From: an uncultured Christensenellaceae bacterium
GTDB lineage: Bacteria > Bacillota > Clostridia > Christensenellales > UBA3700
Assembly (NCBI GenBank): GCA_944383895.1
Contig: CALWRH010000002.1
Location: 183,555-247,554, forward strand
Direction of reading: 5' to 3'
Length of the DNA: 64,000 bases
Positions 27,472 to 36,200 of this stretch are shown here, piece after piece. A program made the position numbers and the translations under genes. The notes beneath the pieces are model-generated. The model worked only from the letters and a program-made list of their open reading frames with translations. It ran no database searches and was not told the origin of the DNA. Each line of letters begins with the position of its first letter. Positions within the stretch are counted from its first letter, which is position 1.

Positions 27472-29156
27472 AAAAACAGACAAGCAGGATGAGCGGCGGC
27501 AGAATAATGGCGAGCCTTATAGTATTGCTCGGCTCGCTGGCGTACGTTATGGTGTTTGCAGTGATAAACGGAACACTCGGATTTCTTTGCTCGATGGGCG
27601 TCACCGTGTTCGGTGCAGTCGGTATTGCAAAGGCGCTCGGAGAGCAGATCGCGCTGTCATACGGCTGGATAATAGGTCTGACCGTCGGACTCGGAGTTAT
27701 GAGAGGCGCGCTCAGGTTTGTAGAGCAGTATTGCAACCACTACATAGCTTTCAGATTGCTCGCAGTGCTCAGAGATAAGATATTCACTGCGCTCAGAAGA
27801 CTTTGCCCGGCAAAGCTCGAGAGCAAGCAGAAAGGCAGCATAATATCCATGTTGACATCGGATATCGAAACGCTCGAAGTGTTTTACGCGCATACGGTTT
27901 CGCCGATATGTATTGCGATAACGGTGTCGACTGCGGTATTTTTGTTTGTCGGATTCGTATCGAGCTGGTATCTTTCGCTCGTCGCGCTTGCAGGTTTTAT
28001 TGCGGTAGGAATAATCGCTCCGCTCGTTTCTTCGTCGCTTATGAGAGATGCGGGCGTTAAGTACCGCGCGCGCTTTTCGGCGTTCAACGCATATTTTCTC
28101 GACAGCATAAAGGGTATAAAAGACATAGTGCTCAACAATGCGGGAGATATAAGGAAAAACGAAGTGGACGAGAGGTCAGAAGAGCTTCTTAAACACACAC
28201 ACGAGCTCAAGTACAAGATAGCGAACGCGACTGCGTTTACTGAATTCACGGTATCTTTCATGACTCTCGTCGCGACTGCGGTTGCCGTTGCTTTAGTGTT
28301 GGCGGGCAAGATATCCGTCGGCAAGGCGATAATCGGCGTGGTCGCCATCTTCGGCAGCTTCGGACCCGTTATCGCGATATCGGCTCTGCCGGGAAACCTT
28401 ACTCAGACCTTTGCGAGCGGGGACAGAGTATTGAAACTTTTAGGCGAAAAGCCCGTAGTCGAAAGAATAGAGAACGGCATAAAATTCGATTTTGACGATC
28501 TCGAAGTAAAAGACCTGTATTTCGGATACGAAAAAGACAATGCCGTGCTCGAAGACATCTGCATGAACGCAAAGCGCGGAGAGATCGTAGGCATTGTCGG
28601 AGAAAGCGGATGCGGAAAGTCAACTCTTCTCAAACTGCTTATGAGGTTCTGGAGTAAAGACGGAGGAGAGATACTCTATAACGGCAACGAGATAGAAACG
28701 ATAAACTCCGACAACCTGCTCGACAACGTTACTATGGTAAGTCAGAGCACATACCTTTTTGACGAAACGATAGCGGACAATCTGAGGATAGCTAAAGAAG
28801 ACGCTACGGACGAAGAGCTGGAAAACGCATGCAGGCAGGCGTCCATACACGAGTTTATATGTCAGATGGCAGGCGGCTACGACACGAAGGCGGGAGCTCT
28901 CGGCGATAATCTGAGCGCGGGCGAAAAGCAGAGGATAGGTCTTGCGAGAGCGTTCCTGCGCGGCAGCGGGCTCATACTTCTCGACGAGCCGACGAGCAAC
29001 GTCGACAGCATAAACGAGGGTATAATCCTAAGATCGCTTGCAGAGCAGAAGAAAGACAAAGCGATAATACTTGTATCGCACAGAGAGTCTACGATGGCGA
29101 TAGCGGACAGAGTTTACAGGATAGATAAAGGCAGAATATCGGAGGTCGCAAGATGA
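27468..29156 (+). CDS. ABC half-transporter, partner subunit (SiaE/CydC-like)
   Basis: 562 residues with membrane domain about 1-330 and ATPase about 345-560. Walker A is GESGCGKST (about 379), the signature LSAGEKQRI (about 481; a variant of LSGGQ), Walker B LILLDEPT (about 503) and H-loop VSHRES. The variant signature in one half and a canonical one in the other suggest unequal ATP sites, as in many heterodimeric exporters. It overlaps both neighbours by four bases. Confidence 0.85.
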   Translation: MKKQTSRMSGGRIMASLIVLLGSLAYVMVFAVINGTLGFLCSMGVTVFGAVGIAKALGEQIALSYGWIIGLTVGLGVMRGALRFVEQYCNHYIAFRLLAVLRDKIFTALRRLCPAKLESKQKGSIISMLTSDIETLEVFYAHTVSPICIAITVSTAVFLFVGFVSSWYLSLVALAGFIAVGIIAPLVSSSLMRDAGVKYRARFSAFNAYFLDSIKGIKDIVLNNAGDIRKNEVDERSEELLKHTHELKYKIANATAFTEFTVSFMTLVATAVAVALVLAGKISVGKAIIGVVAIFGSFGPVIAISALPGNLTQTFASGDRVLKLLGEKPVVERIENGIKFDFDDLEVKDLYFGYEKDNAVLEDICMNAKRGEIVGIVGESGCGKSTLLKLLMRFWSKDGGEILYNGNEIETINSDNLLDNVTMVSQSTYLFDETIADNLRIAKEDATDEELENACRQASIHEFICQMAGGYDTKAGALGDNLSAGEKQRIGLARAFLRGSGLILLDEPTSNVDSINEGIILRSLAEQKKDKAIILVSHRESTMAIADRVYRIDKGRISEVAR

Positions 29157-29902
29157 GCGAAAAAGACAAGACAACCATGATAGGAAAAGAAGAAAACAAG
29201 CATTTAATCAACACGGGCAACGAAAATGTGTCAGACGATACGTCATATGTCGCAGAGCCGTGCGATACAAAAGAGAGAGCATGTGCAGAAGAGGAAGAAT
29301 CCTTCGTGCCCGAGAGCAAAAAGAAAAAGCACGTCTGTGACGGACAAAAGATCTTTGAAAGATACAAGATAAAGGACATAGTTTTTCTTGCGGTCATGGC
29401 GGCGATTACGCTGCTCACGAGTGCGGTCATGATGCTTGTCGTGCCGCTTTTGACGACGGTTTTCGGCATAGCGCAGCTCGTTACGGGGTTGCAGCTCTCG
29501 GTATTTCCCGCGATAGCCTTGTCAAAGGTCAGAAAAGTCGGATCGATGTTCCTTATGGCATTGTTTACAGGCGTTATACAGCTTTTCATGTCGCCTGCGA
29601 TGTTTATCAATAACCTTATCGTCGGACTTATTCTCGAACTGCTCGTGATAGCGATATTCAGAGGATACAAGTCTGACAAGGCGGTATTTTTTGCCGTTGC
29701 GCTTTACAATCCGCTTTCTCTGCCTTTCAACTATATTTACAATAAGATAATAAATGAAACGGCGATGACTGCGGTGGCGGAAAAAGCTCCTTGGTCTGCG
29801 GTAGGCATAACGGTCGCCGTATGCGCGATAGCTGTTGTCGGCACGCTTATCGGTATCAAGATAGCGAAAGAACTCAAGAGAGCGGGGGTATTGAAAAAAT
29901 AA
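29153..29902 (+). CDS. ECF transporter S component, MptD/Trep_Strep family (SiaF-like)
   Basis: 249 residues. A charged, probably cytosolic N-terminus of about 70 residues is followed by five to six hydrophobic segments; the conserved patch DIVFLAVMAAITLLTS and the asparagine/proline-rich LYNPLSLPFNYIYNK are typical of MptD-like substrate-binding subunits. It would bind the ligand and dock on the EcfT encoded next. The order here (ABC pair, S, T, double ATPase) matches streptococcal siaDEFGH, where FGH is described as a haem importer. Substrate by context: haem or a related tetrapyrrole. Confidence 0.8.
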   Translation: MSEKDKTTMIGKEENKHLINTGNENVSDDTSYVAEPCDTKERACAEEEESFVPESKKKKHVCDGQKIFERYKIKDIVFLAVMAAITLLTSAVMMLVVPLLTTVFGIAQLVTGLQLSVFPAIALSKVRKVGSMFLMALFTGVIQLFMSPAMFINNLIVGLILELLVIAIFRGYKSDKAVFFAVALYNPLSLPFNYIYNKIINETAMTAVAEKAPWSAVGITVAVCAIAVVGTLIGIKIAKELKRAGVLKK

Positions 29903-30576
29903 TGGGAAGTCTAAAAGTAAAAAATCCCGTATATCCCGTTATGAGTATACTTTCTGCGGGCGTGATACTTGTTTTCGGGCTCGTCAGCGCAAAGACCGTG
30001 GCTGCGTCGTATTATCTTGCGGGAGTATGGCTGTTGTTCCTTGTTTTCGGATATTGGAAGAGCTGTCTTGCAATAGTGCCGTTCGCGATCGTGATGAGCG
30101 CGATATTCTGCGGAATAACGTACGCGCTTTCCAAAGACGCGGTGACTACTTACGCTGCTGCCAACAGGATACTCGCCGTATGCGTTGCGGTGATACCGGG
30201 CATTGCGCTCGAGCCGATACTCGTAGTGAGAAATCTTTCTCAGCTGAAAACTCCGCGCATGATAACGCTCGGTATGATGATAGCATTGAGCTTTTTTCCT
30301 CTCTTGCGCAAGGAAACACAGAGGATAAGAGAGGCAATGAAAACACGCGGGGCGGGCAACGCGCTCAACCCCAAGATCTTTCACAGGGCGTTTTTAGTGC
30401 CGCTTGTCGTTAGATTGGTCAATATCGCAGACACTCTCGCACTCAGCGTGGAAACGAGAGGGTTCAATGCGCAAGATAAAAATTATACCGTTTATAAAGA
30501 AGTAAAATTCGGACTCAGAGATCTGGCGTTTGCCGCCATACTCGTTGCGGGGTCCGTGCTGGCGGTGGTATTATGA
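29902..30576 (+). CDS. ECF transporter T component (EcfT, SiaG-like)
   Basis: 224 residues from ATG 29902, which overlaps the previous stop by one base. It has several membrane segments and the coupling-helix motif region (REAMKTRGAG about 148-157; ALSVETRGFNA about 193-203), the two Arg-Gly motifs by which EcfT subunits touch the ATPases. An upstream in-frame start at 29791 lies inside the S-component gene and is rejected. Confidence 0.85.
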   Translation: MGSLKVKNPVYPVMSILSAGVILVFGLVSAKTVAASYYLAGVWLLFLVFGYWKSCLAIVPFAIVMSAIFCGITYALSKDAVTTYAAANRILAVCVAVIPGIALEPILVVRNLSQLKTPRMITLGMMIALSFFPLLRKETQRIREAMKTRGAGNALNPKIFHRAFLVPLVVRLVNIADTLALSVETRGFNAQDKNYTVYKEVKFGLRDLAFAAILVAGSVLAVVL

Positions 30577-31991
30577 AAGCTGTTTTGATGAAAAGAATAA
30601 GTTTCCGCTACGAAGGGCAGCAGGAGCGCACGCTAGACGCGGTCGATTTTGAGCTCAATTACGGAGAGATAGCGCTGCTTTCGGGATGTTCCGGTTCCGG
30701 AAAAAGCACGCTTATGTCGATAATCTGCGGCATAATACCGCATATCACGACGGGAGAGATATATGGCAAGGCTTATCTCGACGGAGAAGACATAGGCGGC
30801 ATGAGTATGGCTCAGATATGCAGAAAGGCTGGCGTCGTGCTGCAGAACGCAGACGCGCAGATAATACAGAATACCGTAGAGGACGAGATAGCTTTCGGTT
30901 GCGAAAATCTCGGTATGGACAGAAACAAAACGCAGTCTAACATTTCTAAGGCTTGCGAAAAGATGAGTCTGATGCCGTGGTGGAATACCCGCACTTTGTC
31001 GGGCGGACAAAAGCAAAGACTGATAACCGCATGCACGCTCGCAATGGACCCGAAGATAATTATTCTCGACGAGCCGCTTGCAAACTTGGACGGAGAAGGC
31101 GCGGCGTTGCTGCTCAAGGCACTCAGAAAGCTTGCAGACAACGGTTATGCCGTACTGATCATAGAGCACAGAGTAGACAAGGTCGTCCCGTATGCAGACG
31201 TCGTATGGCATATAGAAAAAGGAAAGGTTTCGAAAGCGGAAGACAAGGCGGCTTATATGGCGAGCCGAGCGGAAAAAATAGAAGACGTCTGCGATCTGAT
31301 GCCGACAAAAGACGTGATAATGAGAGTCAAAGACGTCGATTTCGTCGCGGGAGGCAGAACCATACTTTCAGGAGTCAACCTTGACGTTTATAAGGGAGAA
31401 AGACTCCTTGTGCTCGGAGAGAACGGTTGCGGCAAGACGACGCTGACAAGACTTCTCGCAAGGTTGTACAGGCCTTCTTCGGGCTTAATAGAACAGTTTA
31501 TAGATCCGAAACTCGGCAAAAAGCATGCGGGAAAGAAGTGGTTCGAAAAGGTGGGCGTAGTTTATCAGAACCCTAATTATCAGCTCTTCATGCCTACGGT
31601 AGAGAAGGAAATACTGTTCGGAGCGAAAGACAAAGAATTCGCAAAGAAGACTATGAGGCTTTTCGGATTGCAGGAACTCGCGCAAAGGCATCCCCAATCG
31701 CTTTCGGAGGGGCAGAAAAGACTCGTGTCGGTAGCCGCGGTGTGCGCGTCAGCTCCCGAAGTGCTTATACTCGACGAACCCACGGTAGGACAGGATTACG
31801 ATAACCTCAAGAAATTGACGGGGCTGATAGACGACCTGCATAAACTTACGGGAAACACCGTGATCACCGTGACTCATGACGTCAGATGCGCAGACGCGCT
31901 CTGTGACAGAGCGGTCGTAGTGGACGGCGGAAGAATAGCTAAAGAGGGCGGCAAAGAGGTTGCAGCGGAGTTTTTTGCGAAATTTTCGTAA
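30573..31991 (+). CDS. ECF transporter double ATPase (fused EcfA, SiaH-like)
   Basis: 472 residues with two full ABC domains in one chain. Domain 1: SGCSGSGKST (about 37), LSGGQKQRL (about 141), IIILDEPLANLD. Domain 2: GENGCGKTT (about 283), LSEGQKRLVS (about 376), VLILDEPTVGQD. The fusion replaces the two separate EcfA proteins of other systems. It is the last gene of the ygbA operon and overlaps ecfT by four bases. Confidence 0.9.
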   Translation: MKAVLMKRISFRYEGQQERTLDAVDFELNYGEIALLSGCSGSGKSTLMSIICGIIPHITTGEIYGKAYLDGEDIGGMSMAQICRKAGVVLQNADAQIIQNTVEDEIAFGCENLGMDRNKTQSNISKACEKMSLMPWWNTRTLSGGQKQRLITACTLAMDPKIIILDEPLANLDGEGAALLLKALRKLADNGYAVLIIEHRVDKVVPYADVVWHIEKGKVSKAEDKAAYMASRAEKIEDVCDLMPTKDVIMRVKDVDFVAGGRTILSGVNLDVYKGERLLVLGENGCGKTTLTRLLARLYRPSSGLIEQFIDPKLGKKHAGKKWFEKVGVVYQNPNYQLFMPTVEKEILFGAKDKEFAKKTMRLFGLQELAQRHPQSLSEGQKRLVSVAAVCASAPEVLILDEPTVGQDYDNLKKLTGLIDDLHKLTGNTVITVTHDVRCADALCDRAVVVDGGRIAKEGGKEVAAEFFAKFS

Positions 31992-32020
31992 AACTCAGCG
32001 TATACTTACGATTTGTTTCA

Positions 32021-32053
32021 AAGCGCGGAATATGTGTTATCCACGCTTTTTAT
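32021..32053 (+). terminator. terminator of the ygbA-ECF operon
   Basis: AAAGCG-C-GG pairs with CC-A-CGCTTT (one mismatch) around a 12-base loop and is followed by TTTAT. Of moderate strength. Confidence 0.6.
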
Positions 32054-32151
32054 ATGATAATTTATACGCATTTTGTTATATAGTCTATGGCGTTTTCGCG
32101 CGCTTAGTATTAAACTATACTAAAGGACGGATTTTAGCGGAGATAAGCATC

Positions 32152-34014
32152 ATGCAAACGGCGGTTTTTTCAACTGAATTTATAAAAAAAGAAATAACTA
32201 TACAAAACGGGAGCTTCATACGCTCGCGTTATGTCAATCTGCGCACGGGCGAAACGGTCAACGTCTTACGCGAGTTTGTTATCGTTTACAGAGAAAACGG
32301 CAAGAGGATAAAACGCAGACTGACGTCAAAAGATTGCAGGGTTTCGGTAGAAGACGAAAAAATAGTGTTTAAGGCGAGAGGGTTTTTTATAGAAGAAAAG
32401 CACGAGGCAAGAGATTGCGGTGTGCTTGAAAAAAGGCTGAGCGTTAAAGCTCCGCAAGGTACTTTTATCGAAAAGATCGTGCAGGAAGAGATAAGGACGG
32501 ATAAAAAGAAATTCTGTTGGTCGGCTCCGCTTGCGGGCAGAACGTTCGTATCGGCCAAGGTCGCTCGGCTCGGACAGCCCGTTTACGTCAACGATATGTT
32601 TTTCGGGCAGGAAAGCCCCGTCGGCGACAATTTTATAAAATCAGGCAAGGCAGAGTTCGTATATCATACGGGCAGGACTTTCGAAGAGGTGGAGAAAGAC
32701 GGCGGTTACAGTCTTCCGCCTTTTATTGCGGGAGCGGGCATAAAAGCGGATATGAACGCGCTTAAACAAGATTTTTTCGACTATCTCTATACGGTGATAC
32801 GCAGACCGAGATTCAGAGTTCAGTTCAACAGCTGGTATGACAACAAACTCAACATATCTTCTGATAAGATAGAAAAATCTTTTACCGCGATAGCAGAAGG
32901 CTTTGCGAAGGCAGGATTCGGTTCTTTGGATTGCTATGTCGTTGACGACGGCTGGACAGAATATACAAAACCGCTCTTCTGGGAGTTCAACGACAAATTC
33001 AAAGGCGGATTCGCAAAAGAGGCGGAACTTACGAGAAAGCTCGACAGCAAATTCGGAGTATGGTTCGGACCGAGGGGAGGGTATACTTCGCAGACTTACA
33101 AATATGCAAAATTACTCAAAACGATAGGTTATCACGTCAACAAAATGTCACGGGATATATGTACCGCCGACGAGCGTTACGTTGACGCGCTCTGCTCGAA
33201 GATGGCGGACTTCTGCAGACTTTACAATACCGATTATTTCAAGATAGACGGCTTTGCATATGCGCCTTGCAGACAAAAAGGACACAATCATCCCGCGGCG
33301 AAAGGGGACAGTCTTGCGTTTTATACGTTCTTGTGGGAAAAATGGATGAAGGGGTTCGAAAAGGTGAGAGAGGCAAATCCCGACGTCTGTCTAAACGTTA
33401 CTTCATATGCGCATTGTTCCCCTTGGTTTCTTACTGAGGCGGATTATATATGGATGAACAACGCGTCCGATATGGGTTTTGTCAGCAAGGGCAGCGACAT
33501 GCAGCAGTGTCTGAATTACCGCGACGGCAGATACCGCGATCTGTTCATAAAAAGACAATATCAGTTTCCCGCGGCATATCTTTACAATCACGAACCGACG
33601 TATGCCTTCGGTAATTGCAAATACGTTTCGGGAGTTCCGACAAATAAGCCTGTTATCTACACGGACGAGGAATTTTCTCTTTATTTGAAGTGCTGTTTCA
33701 TGAGGGGCAGCGGTTTGGCTGAACTGTATTTTTCACCCGGCATGATGTCGGAAGAAAAGTGGAAGTCCGCGGCGAAAGAGATAGATTATGCGAGAAAGCA
33801 CTTTGACTTGCTCGGCAGGTCTGAGTTTTTCGGAGGCAGACCCGAGAGAGGAGAGGTTTACGGATATATCGCGCACAAAGACGGCAAATATATCCTTATG
33901 ATAAGAAACTCGGGAAATAAGACCAGGGGATATTCTTTCGATCTTCCTGTAGCGGGGCACATGGAGGGAGTTCTCGGACCGCAGCAGATTAGGTTTGAAA
34001 GCAATTCTGACTGA
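32152..34014 (+). CDS. GH36-like glycoside hydrolase (clan GH-D)
   Basis: 620 residues from ATG 32152 (MQTAVFSTEF), preceded by GCGGAGA; the frame is open further upstream but lacks a ribosome-binding site there. A beta-rich N-terminal region (1-210) is followed by a TIM barrel: FNSWYDNKLN and VVDDGWTEY (about 223-265), FGVWFGPRGG (about 300), TDYFKIDGFAYAP, whose Asp (about 364) aligns with the GH36 nucleophile, and YIWMNNASDMGF with the likely acid/base Asp (about 437). There is no signal peptide, so it is intracellular. It resembles alpha-galactosidase relatives; the exact sugar is uncertain. Confidence 0.75.
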   Translation: MQTAVFSTEFIKKEITIQNGSFIRSRYVNLRTGETVNVLREFVIVYRENGKRIKRRLTSKDCRVSVEDEKIVFKARGFFIEEKHEARDCGVLEKRLSVKAPQGTFIEKIVQEEIRTDKKKFCWSAPLAGRTFVSAKVARLGQPVYVNDMFFGQESPVGDNFIKSGKAEFVYHTGRTFEEVEKDGGYSLPPFIAGAGIKADMNALKQDFFDYLYTVIRRPRFRVQFNSWYDNKLNISSDKIEKSFTAIAEGFAKAGFGSLDCYVVDDGWTEYTKPLFWEFNDKFKGGFAKEAELTRKLDSKFGVWFGPRGGYTSQTYKYAKLLKTIGYHVNKMSRDICTADERYVDALCSKMADFCRLYNTDYFKIDGFAYAPCRQKGHNHPAAKGDSLAFYTFLWEKWMKGFEKVREANPDVCLNVTSYAHCSPWFLTEADYIWMNNASDMGFVSKGSDMQQCLNYRDGRYRDLFIKRQYQFPAAYLYNHEPTYAFGNCKYVSGVPTNKPVIYTDEEFSLYLKCCFMRGSGLAELYFSPGMMSEEKWKSAAKEIDYARKHFDLLGRSEFFGGRPERGEVYGYIAHKDGKYILMIRNSGNKTRGYSFDLPVAGHMEGVLGPQQIRFESNSD

Positions 34015-34216
34015 CTCGATCTGATAACGAAAGCGGATTACGCAGGGAGATGTCTTTTATCTGTTTGGAAGGATTTATAAATAAAGTAAATCTGACATAA
34101 TAAAGAGCGATGAGAAGCTTTGTGAAAAAGGGGTATGCTAATATTTGCAGGTATAGCGGATATTGTAAAATTTACGCAAATTCCGTTTTTCGTTTTGTAT
34201 GTTTGCTCGGTCGGGG
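34015..34216. other. intergenic stretch before the DUF1508 promoter
   Basis: About 200 AT-rich bases after the glycosidase gene. I see no gene, terminator or repeat in it. Confidence 0.5.
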
Positions 34217-34246
34217 TTGACATGTCGTCTTTTTGTGGGGTATAAT
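34217..34246 (+). promoter_or_regulatory. strong promoter of the DUF1508 gene
   Basis: TTGACA (34217-34222), an 18-base spacer and TATAAT (34241-34246): both hexamers are perfect. A leader of about 85 bases follows, with a GGCT/AGCC mini-hairpin near 34279-34289 and AAAGGAG before the gene. Confidence 0.88.
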
Positions 34247-34339
34247 ATTCTCAGTTGTGAGGGTATGGTGAAAAGAAGGCTGTAAGCCGAAATACGACAT
34301 CGATGCGGCGATCCCGTACAGATAAAGGAGAAGAATTTT

Positions 34340-34747
34340 ATGGCATACGAACTCAAAGGTACTTTCGTCTTTTATAAGACTGCAAAAGGCAACTTCAATT
34401 TCAGACTCAAAGCTCCCAACAAAGAAACGATAGCGGTTTGCGAAGGCGCGTATACGGATCTCAAGAGTTGCAAACTCGGTATAGATTCAGTACGCAAATT
34501 CTGCACGATCGACAAGATAGAAGATCAGACGCTTGCCCGCGGATACGAAACGCTGACAAATCCCAAATACGAGATATATCTCGACAAACAGGGCAAATTC
34601 CGTTACCGCCTTAAGGCAAACAACGGCAATCTGCTGTGCATTTCCGAAGAAGGATATGCAAGCAAGGCAAGCTGCAAGGCAGGAATCGCGAGCGTTGCGA
34701 AGTGGGCGCCCGGCGCAGATATGGTATCTGAAGAAGATTACAAATAA
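34340..34747 (+). CDS. DUF1508 (YegP-like) tandem-domain protein
   Basis: 135 residues made of two similar repeats of about 60. Each has a Y-x-K-G-x-F-x-F-R-L-K-A start (FVFYKTAKGNFNFRLKAPN; YEIYLDKQGKFRYRLKANN) and an EGY...K..CK.GI.SV end. This is the DUF1508 repeat of YegP. Function unknown; some relatives respond to stress. The strong promoter and terminator suggest an abundant single-gene transcript. Confidence 0.85.
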   Translation: MAYELKGTFVFYKTAKGNFNFRLKAPNKETIAVCEGAYTDLKSCKLGIDSVRKFCTIDKIEDQTLARGYETLTNPKYEIYLDKQGKFRYRLKANNGNLLCISEEGYASKASCKAGIASVAKWAPGADMVSEEDYK

Positions 34748-34768
34748 TAAACGCAAGCAAAAAAAACG

Positions 34769-34795
34769 CGGACGGCTCAGCCGTCCGTTTTTTTT
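34769..34795. terminator. bidirectional terminator between DUF1508 gene and azlD
   Basis: CGGACGGCT/AGCCGTCCG, a perfect nine-pair palindrome, with AAAAAA on its left and eight T on its right, so it can end both convergent transcripts. Confidence 0.92.
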
Positions 34796-34832
34796 ATTAA
34801 GAAATTTTATTATTATTAATTTTTTATCTCTG

Positions 34833-35150
34833 TCAGACGAAAGTCATAATGAGTTCTGTAACGAAAACAGCCGCGGTTGCGGACAGGGCTACGGTAAGCA
34901 GTCCGCGCCTGAAGAAAGAGAGCACGACTGCAACGACCGTGCCTACTACGGCGGATATTACGCTTGCCGACGAATAAAACACTGCGGGAAACACCATCGC
35001 GCTGAGTACGCCGTAGGGCAGATATTCGAAAAAGGACAGAACGCGCACGTTTGTTATCTTCTTGCGGACAAGCACGAGCGTTACCGCTCTGCAAGCATAA
35101 GTTATCGCCGCCATCAGCGCGATTTTCCAGACTACTTCAAAGACGTTCAC
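34833..35150 (-). CDS. azlD: branched-chain amino acid transport protein AzlD
   Basis: 105 residues with four hydrophobic segments; CRAVTLVLVRKKITNVRVLSFFEYLPYGVLSAMVFP is the AzlD pattern. It is the small partner of AzlC in an exporter for branched-chain amino acids (and analogues such as azaleucine). Its start overlaps the azlC end by four bases. Confidence 0.88.
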   Translation of the reverse strand: MNVFEVVWKIALMAAITYACRAVTLVLVRKKITNVRVLSFFEYLPYGVLSAMVFPAVFYSSASVISAVVGTVVAVVLSFFRRGLLTVALSATAAVFVTELIMTFV

Positions 35151-36016
35151 GATATGTCGCCTCCTTTGTCGTCAGAAGATACGGCATTTTGTCCGCTGTC
35201 TACGTTTTTTTGACATGTATCGTGTTTTTCAGGTATTTCGGTCGTGTGCGCAGAAGGCTGAGGATCTTGAGAAACAGCGCCGAATATTACGCCGTCCGAC
35301 AGTTTCTGCTTTTCCGATTTTTCTGAGTTTTCGGGTTTTATAGGAAAGAATACGGCTCCTATTAAAGAAGACGCGATGCCGCAGATAATTATCGACCAGC
35401 CCGAAGACAGGCTGTTAAGAACGGGTACGTAATAGAATATACAGCTCATGGCGATCGCTGTAAGTACGACCGTCGCTACCGCCTTTGAAGTGCGGCAAGG
35501 CGGTATAACTATTGCTATAAACATGCCGTACAAAGCTATGCCGAACGCGCTGAGAAGACTTTGAGGAAGTATGTGCCCCGCAAGCGCGCCGAGCAGAGTG
35601 CCGAGTACCCAACCGCTGAAAGATACCGTGGAAACTCCCATGAAGTATTCAAAGGTTACGTCGCGGGGTTTTCTCATTGCGACCGCATAGTTTTCGTCGG
35701 TGAGTCCGAAAGCTATCAGAAGTCTTTGCCATATAGTCGTCTTGCCGTCGAGTTTCTGAGCAAGAGAAATGCCCATAAGCGCGTAGCGCGCGTTTATAAC
35801 GAGCATGGTTGCGATAAGCTCGATCACGCTGCCTGCGGAGGCGATCAGATCCATGCCCGCGAATTGCCCCGTGCCCGTAAAGTTGGTAAGAGAGCATAAG
35901 AGAGGCATCCACCAGGCGAAGCCTTTTGCCACACAGCTTACGCCGAAGGTGAACGATACCGTGATATATCCGAGCATTATCGGGAATCCGTCCCTGCATC
36001 CGTACTTAAAGTGCAT
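35147..36016 (-). CDS. azlC: branched-chain amino acid exporter subunit AzlC
   Basis: 289 residues. The membrane part (about 1-225) carries AzlC motifs (GFPIMLGYITVSFTFGV; NARYALMGISLA; GLTDENYAV). A hydrophilic tail of about 60 residues rich in Ser, Glu and Lys follows; this is longer than in most AzlC proteins and may be cytosolic. The ribosome-binding site is GGAGAG. Confidence 0.9.
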   Translation of the reverse strand: MHFKYGCRDGFPIMLGYITVSFTFGVSCVAKGFAWWMPLLCSLTNFTGTGQFAGMDLIASAGSVIELIATMLVINARYALMGISLAQKLDGKTTIWQRLLIAFGLTDENYAVAMRKPRDVTFEYFMGVSTVSFSGWVLGTLLGALAGHILPQSLLSAFGIALYGMFIAIVIPPCRTSKAVATVVLTAIAMSCIFYYVPVLNSLSSGWSIIICGIASSLIGAVFFPIKPENSEKSEKQKLSDGVIFGAVSQDPQPSAHTTEIPEKHDTCQKNVDSGQNAVSSDDKGGDIS

Positions 36017-36047
36017 TTTTCTCTCCGCCGTCTTTCAGGCAAACAAT

Positions 36048-36076
36048 ATAATATCACTATAAAGCGCGATGCGCAA
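36048..36076 (-). promoter_or_regulatory. promoter of azlCD
   Basis: On the minus strand, TTGCGC (36076-36071), 17 bases, TATTAT (36053-36048) with an extended TGA. Confidence 0.65.
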
Positions 36077-36130
36077 ACGAAAGAGAGCTTTTATGCAAAA
36101 GAGATTGATAAATATGATGCCGCAAAAGTT

Positions 36131-36160
36131 AAAATAAAAGCCCGCAAAGGACTTGCGGGG
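36131..36160 (-). terminator. terminator of the GOGAT-glnA-ANTAR operon
   Basis: Read on the minus strand, CCCGCAA/TTGCGGG with a short loop is followed by CTTTTATTTT. It lies 40 bases after the ANTAR gene. Confidence 0.82.
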
Positions 36161-36200
36161 ATAAGTCGGGAAGGCTTGCCGTTTCGTGAAACGCTTGGCG

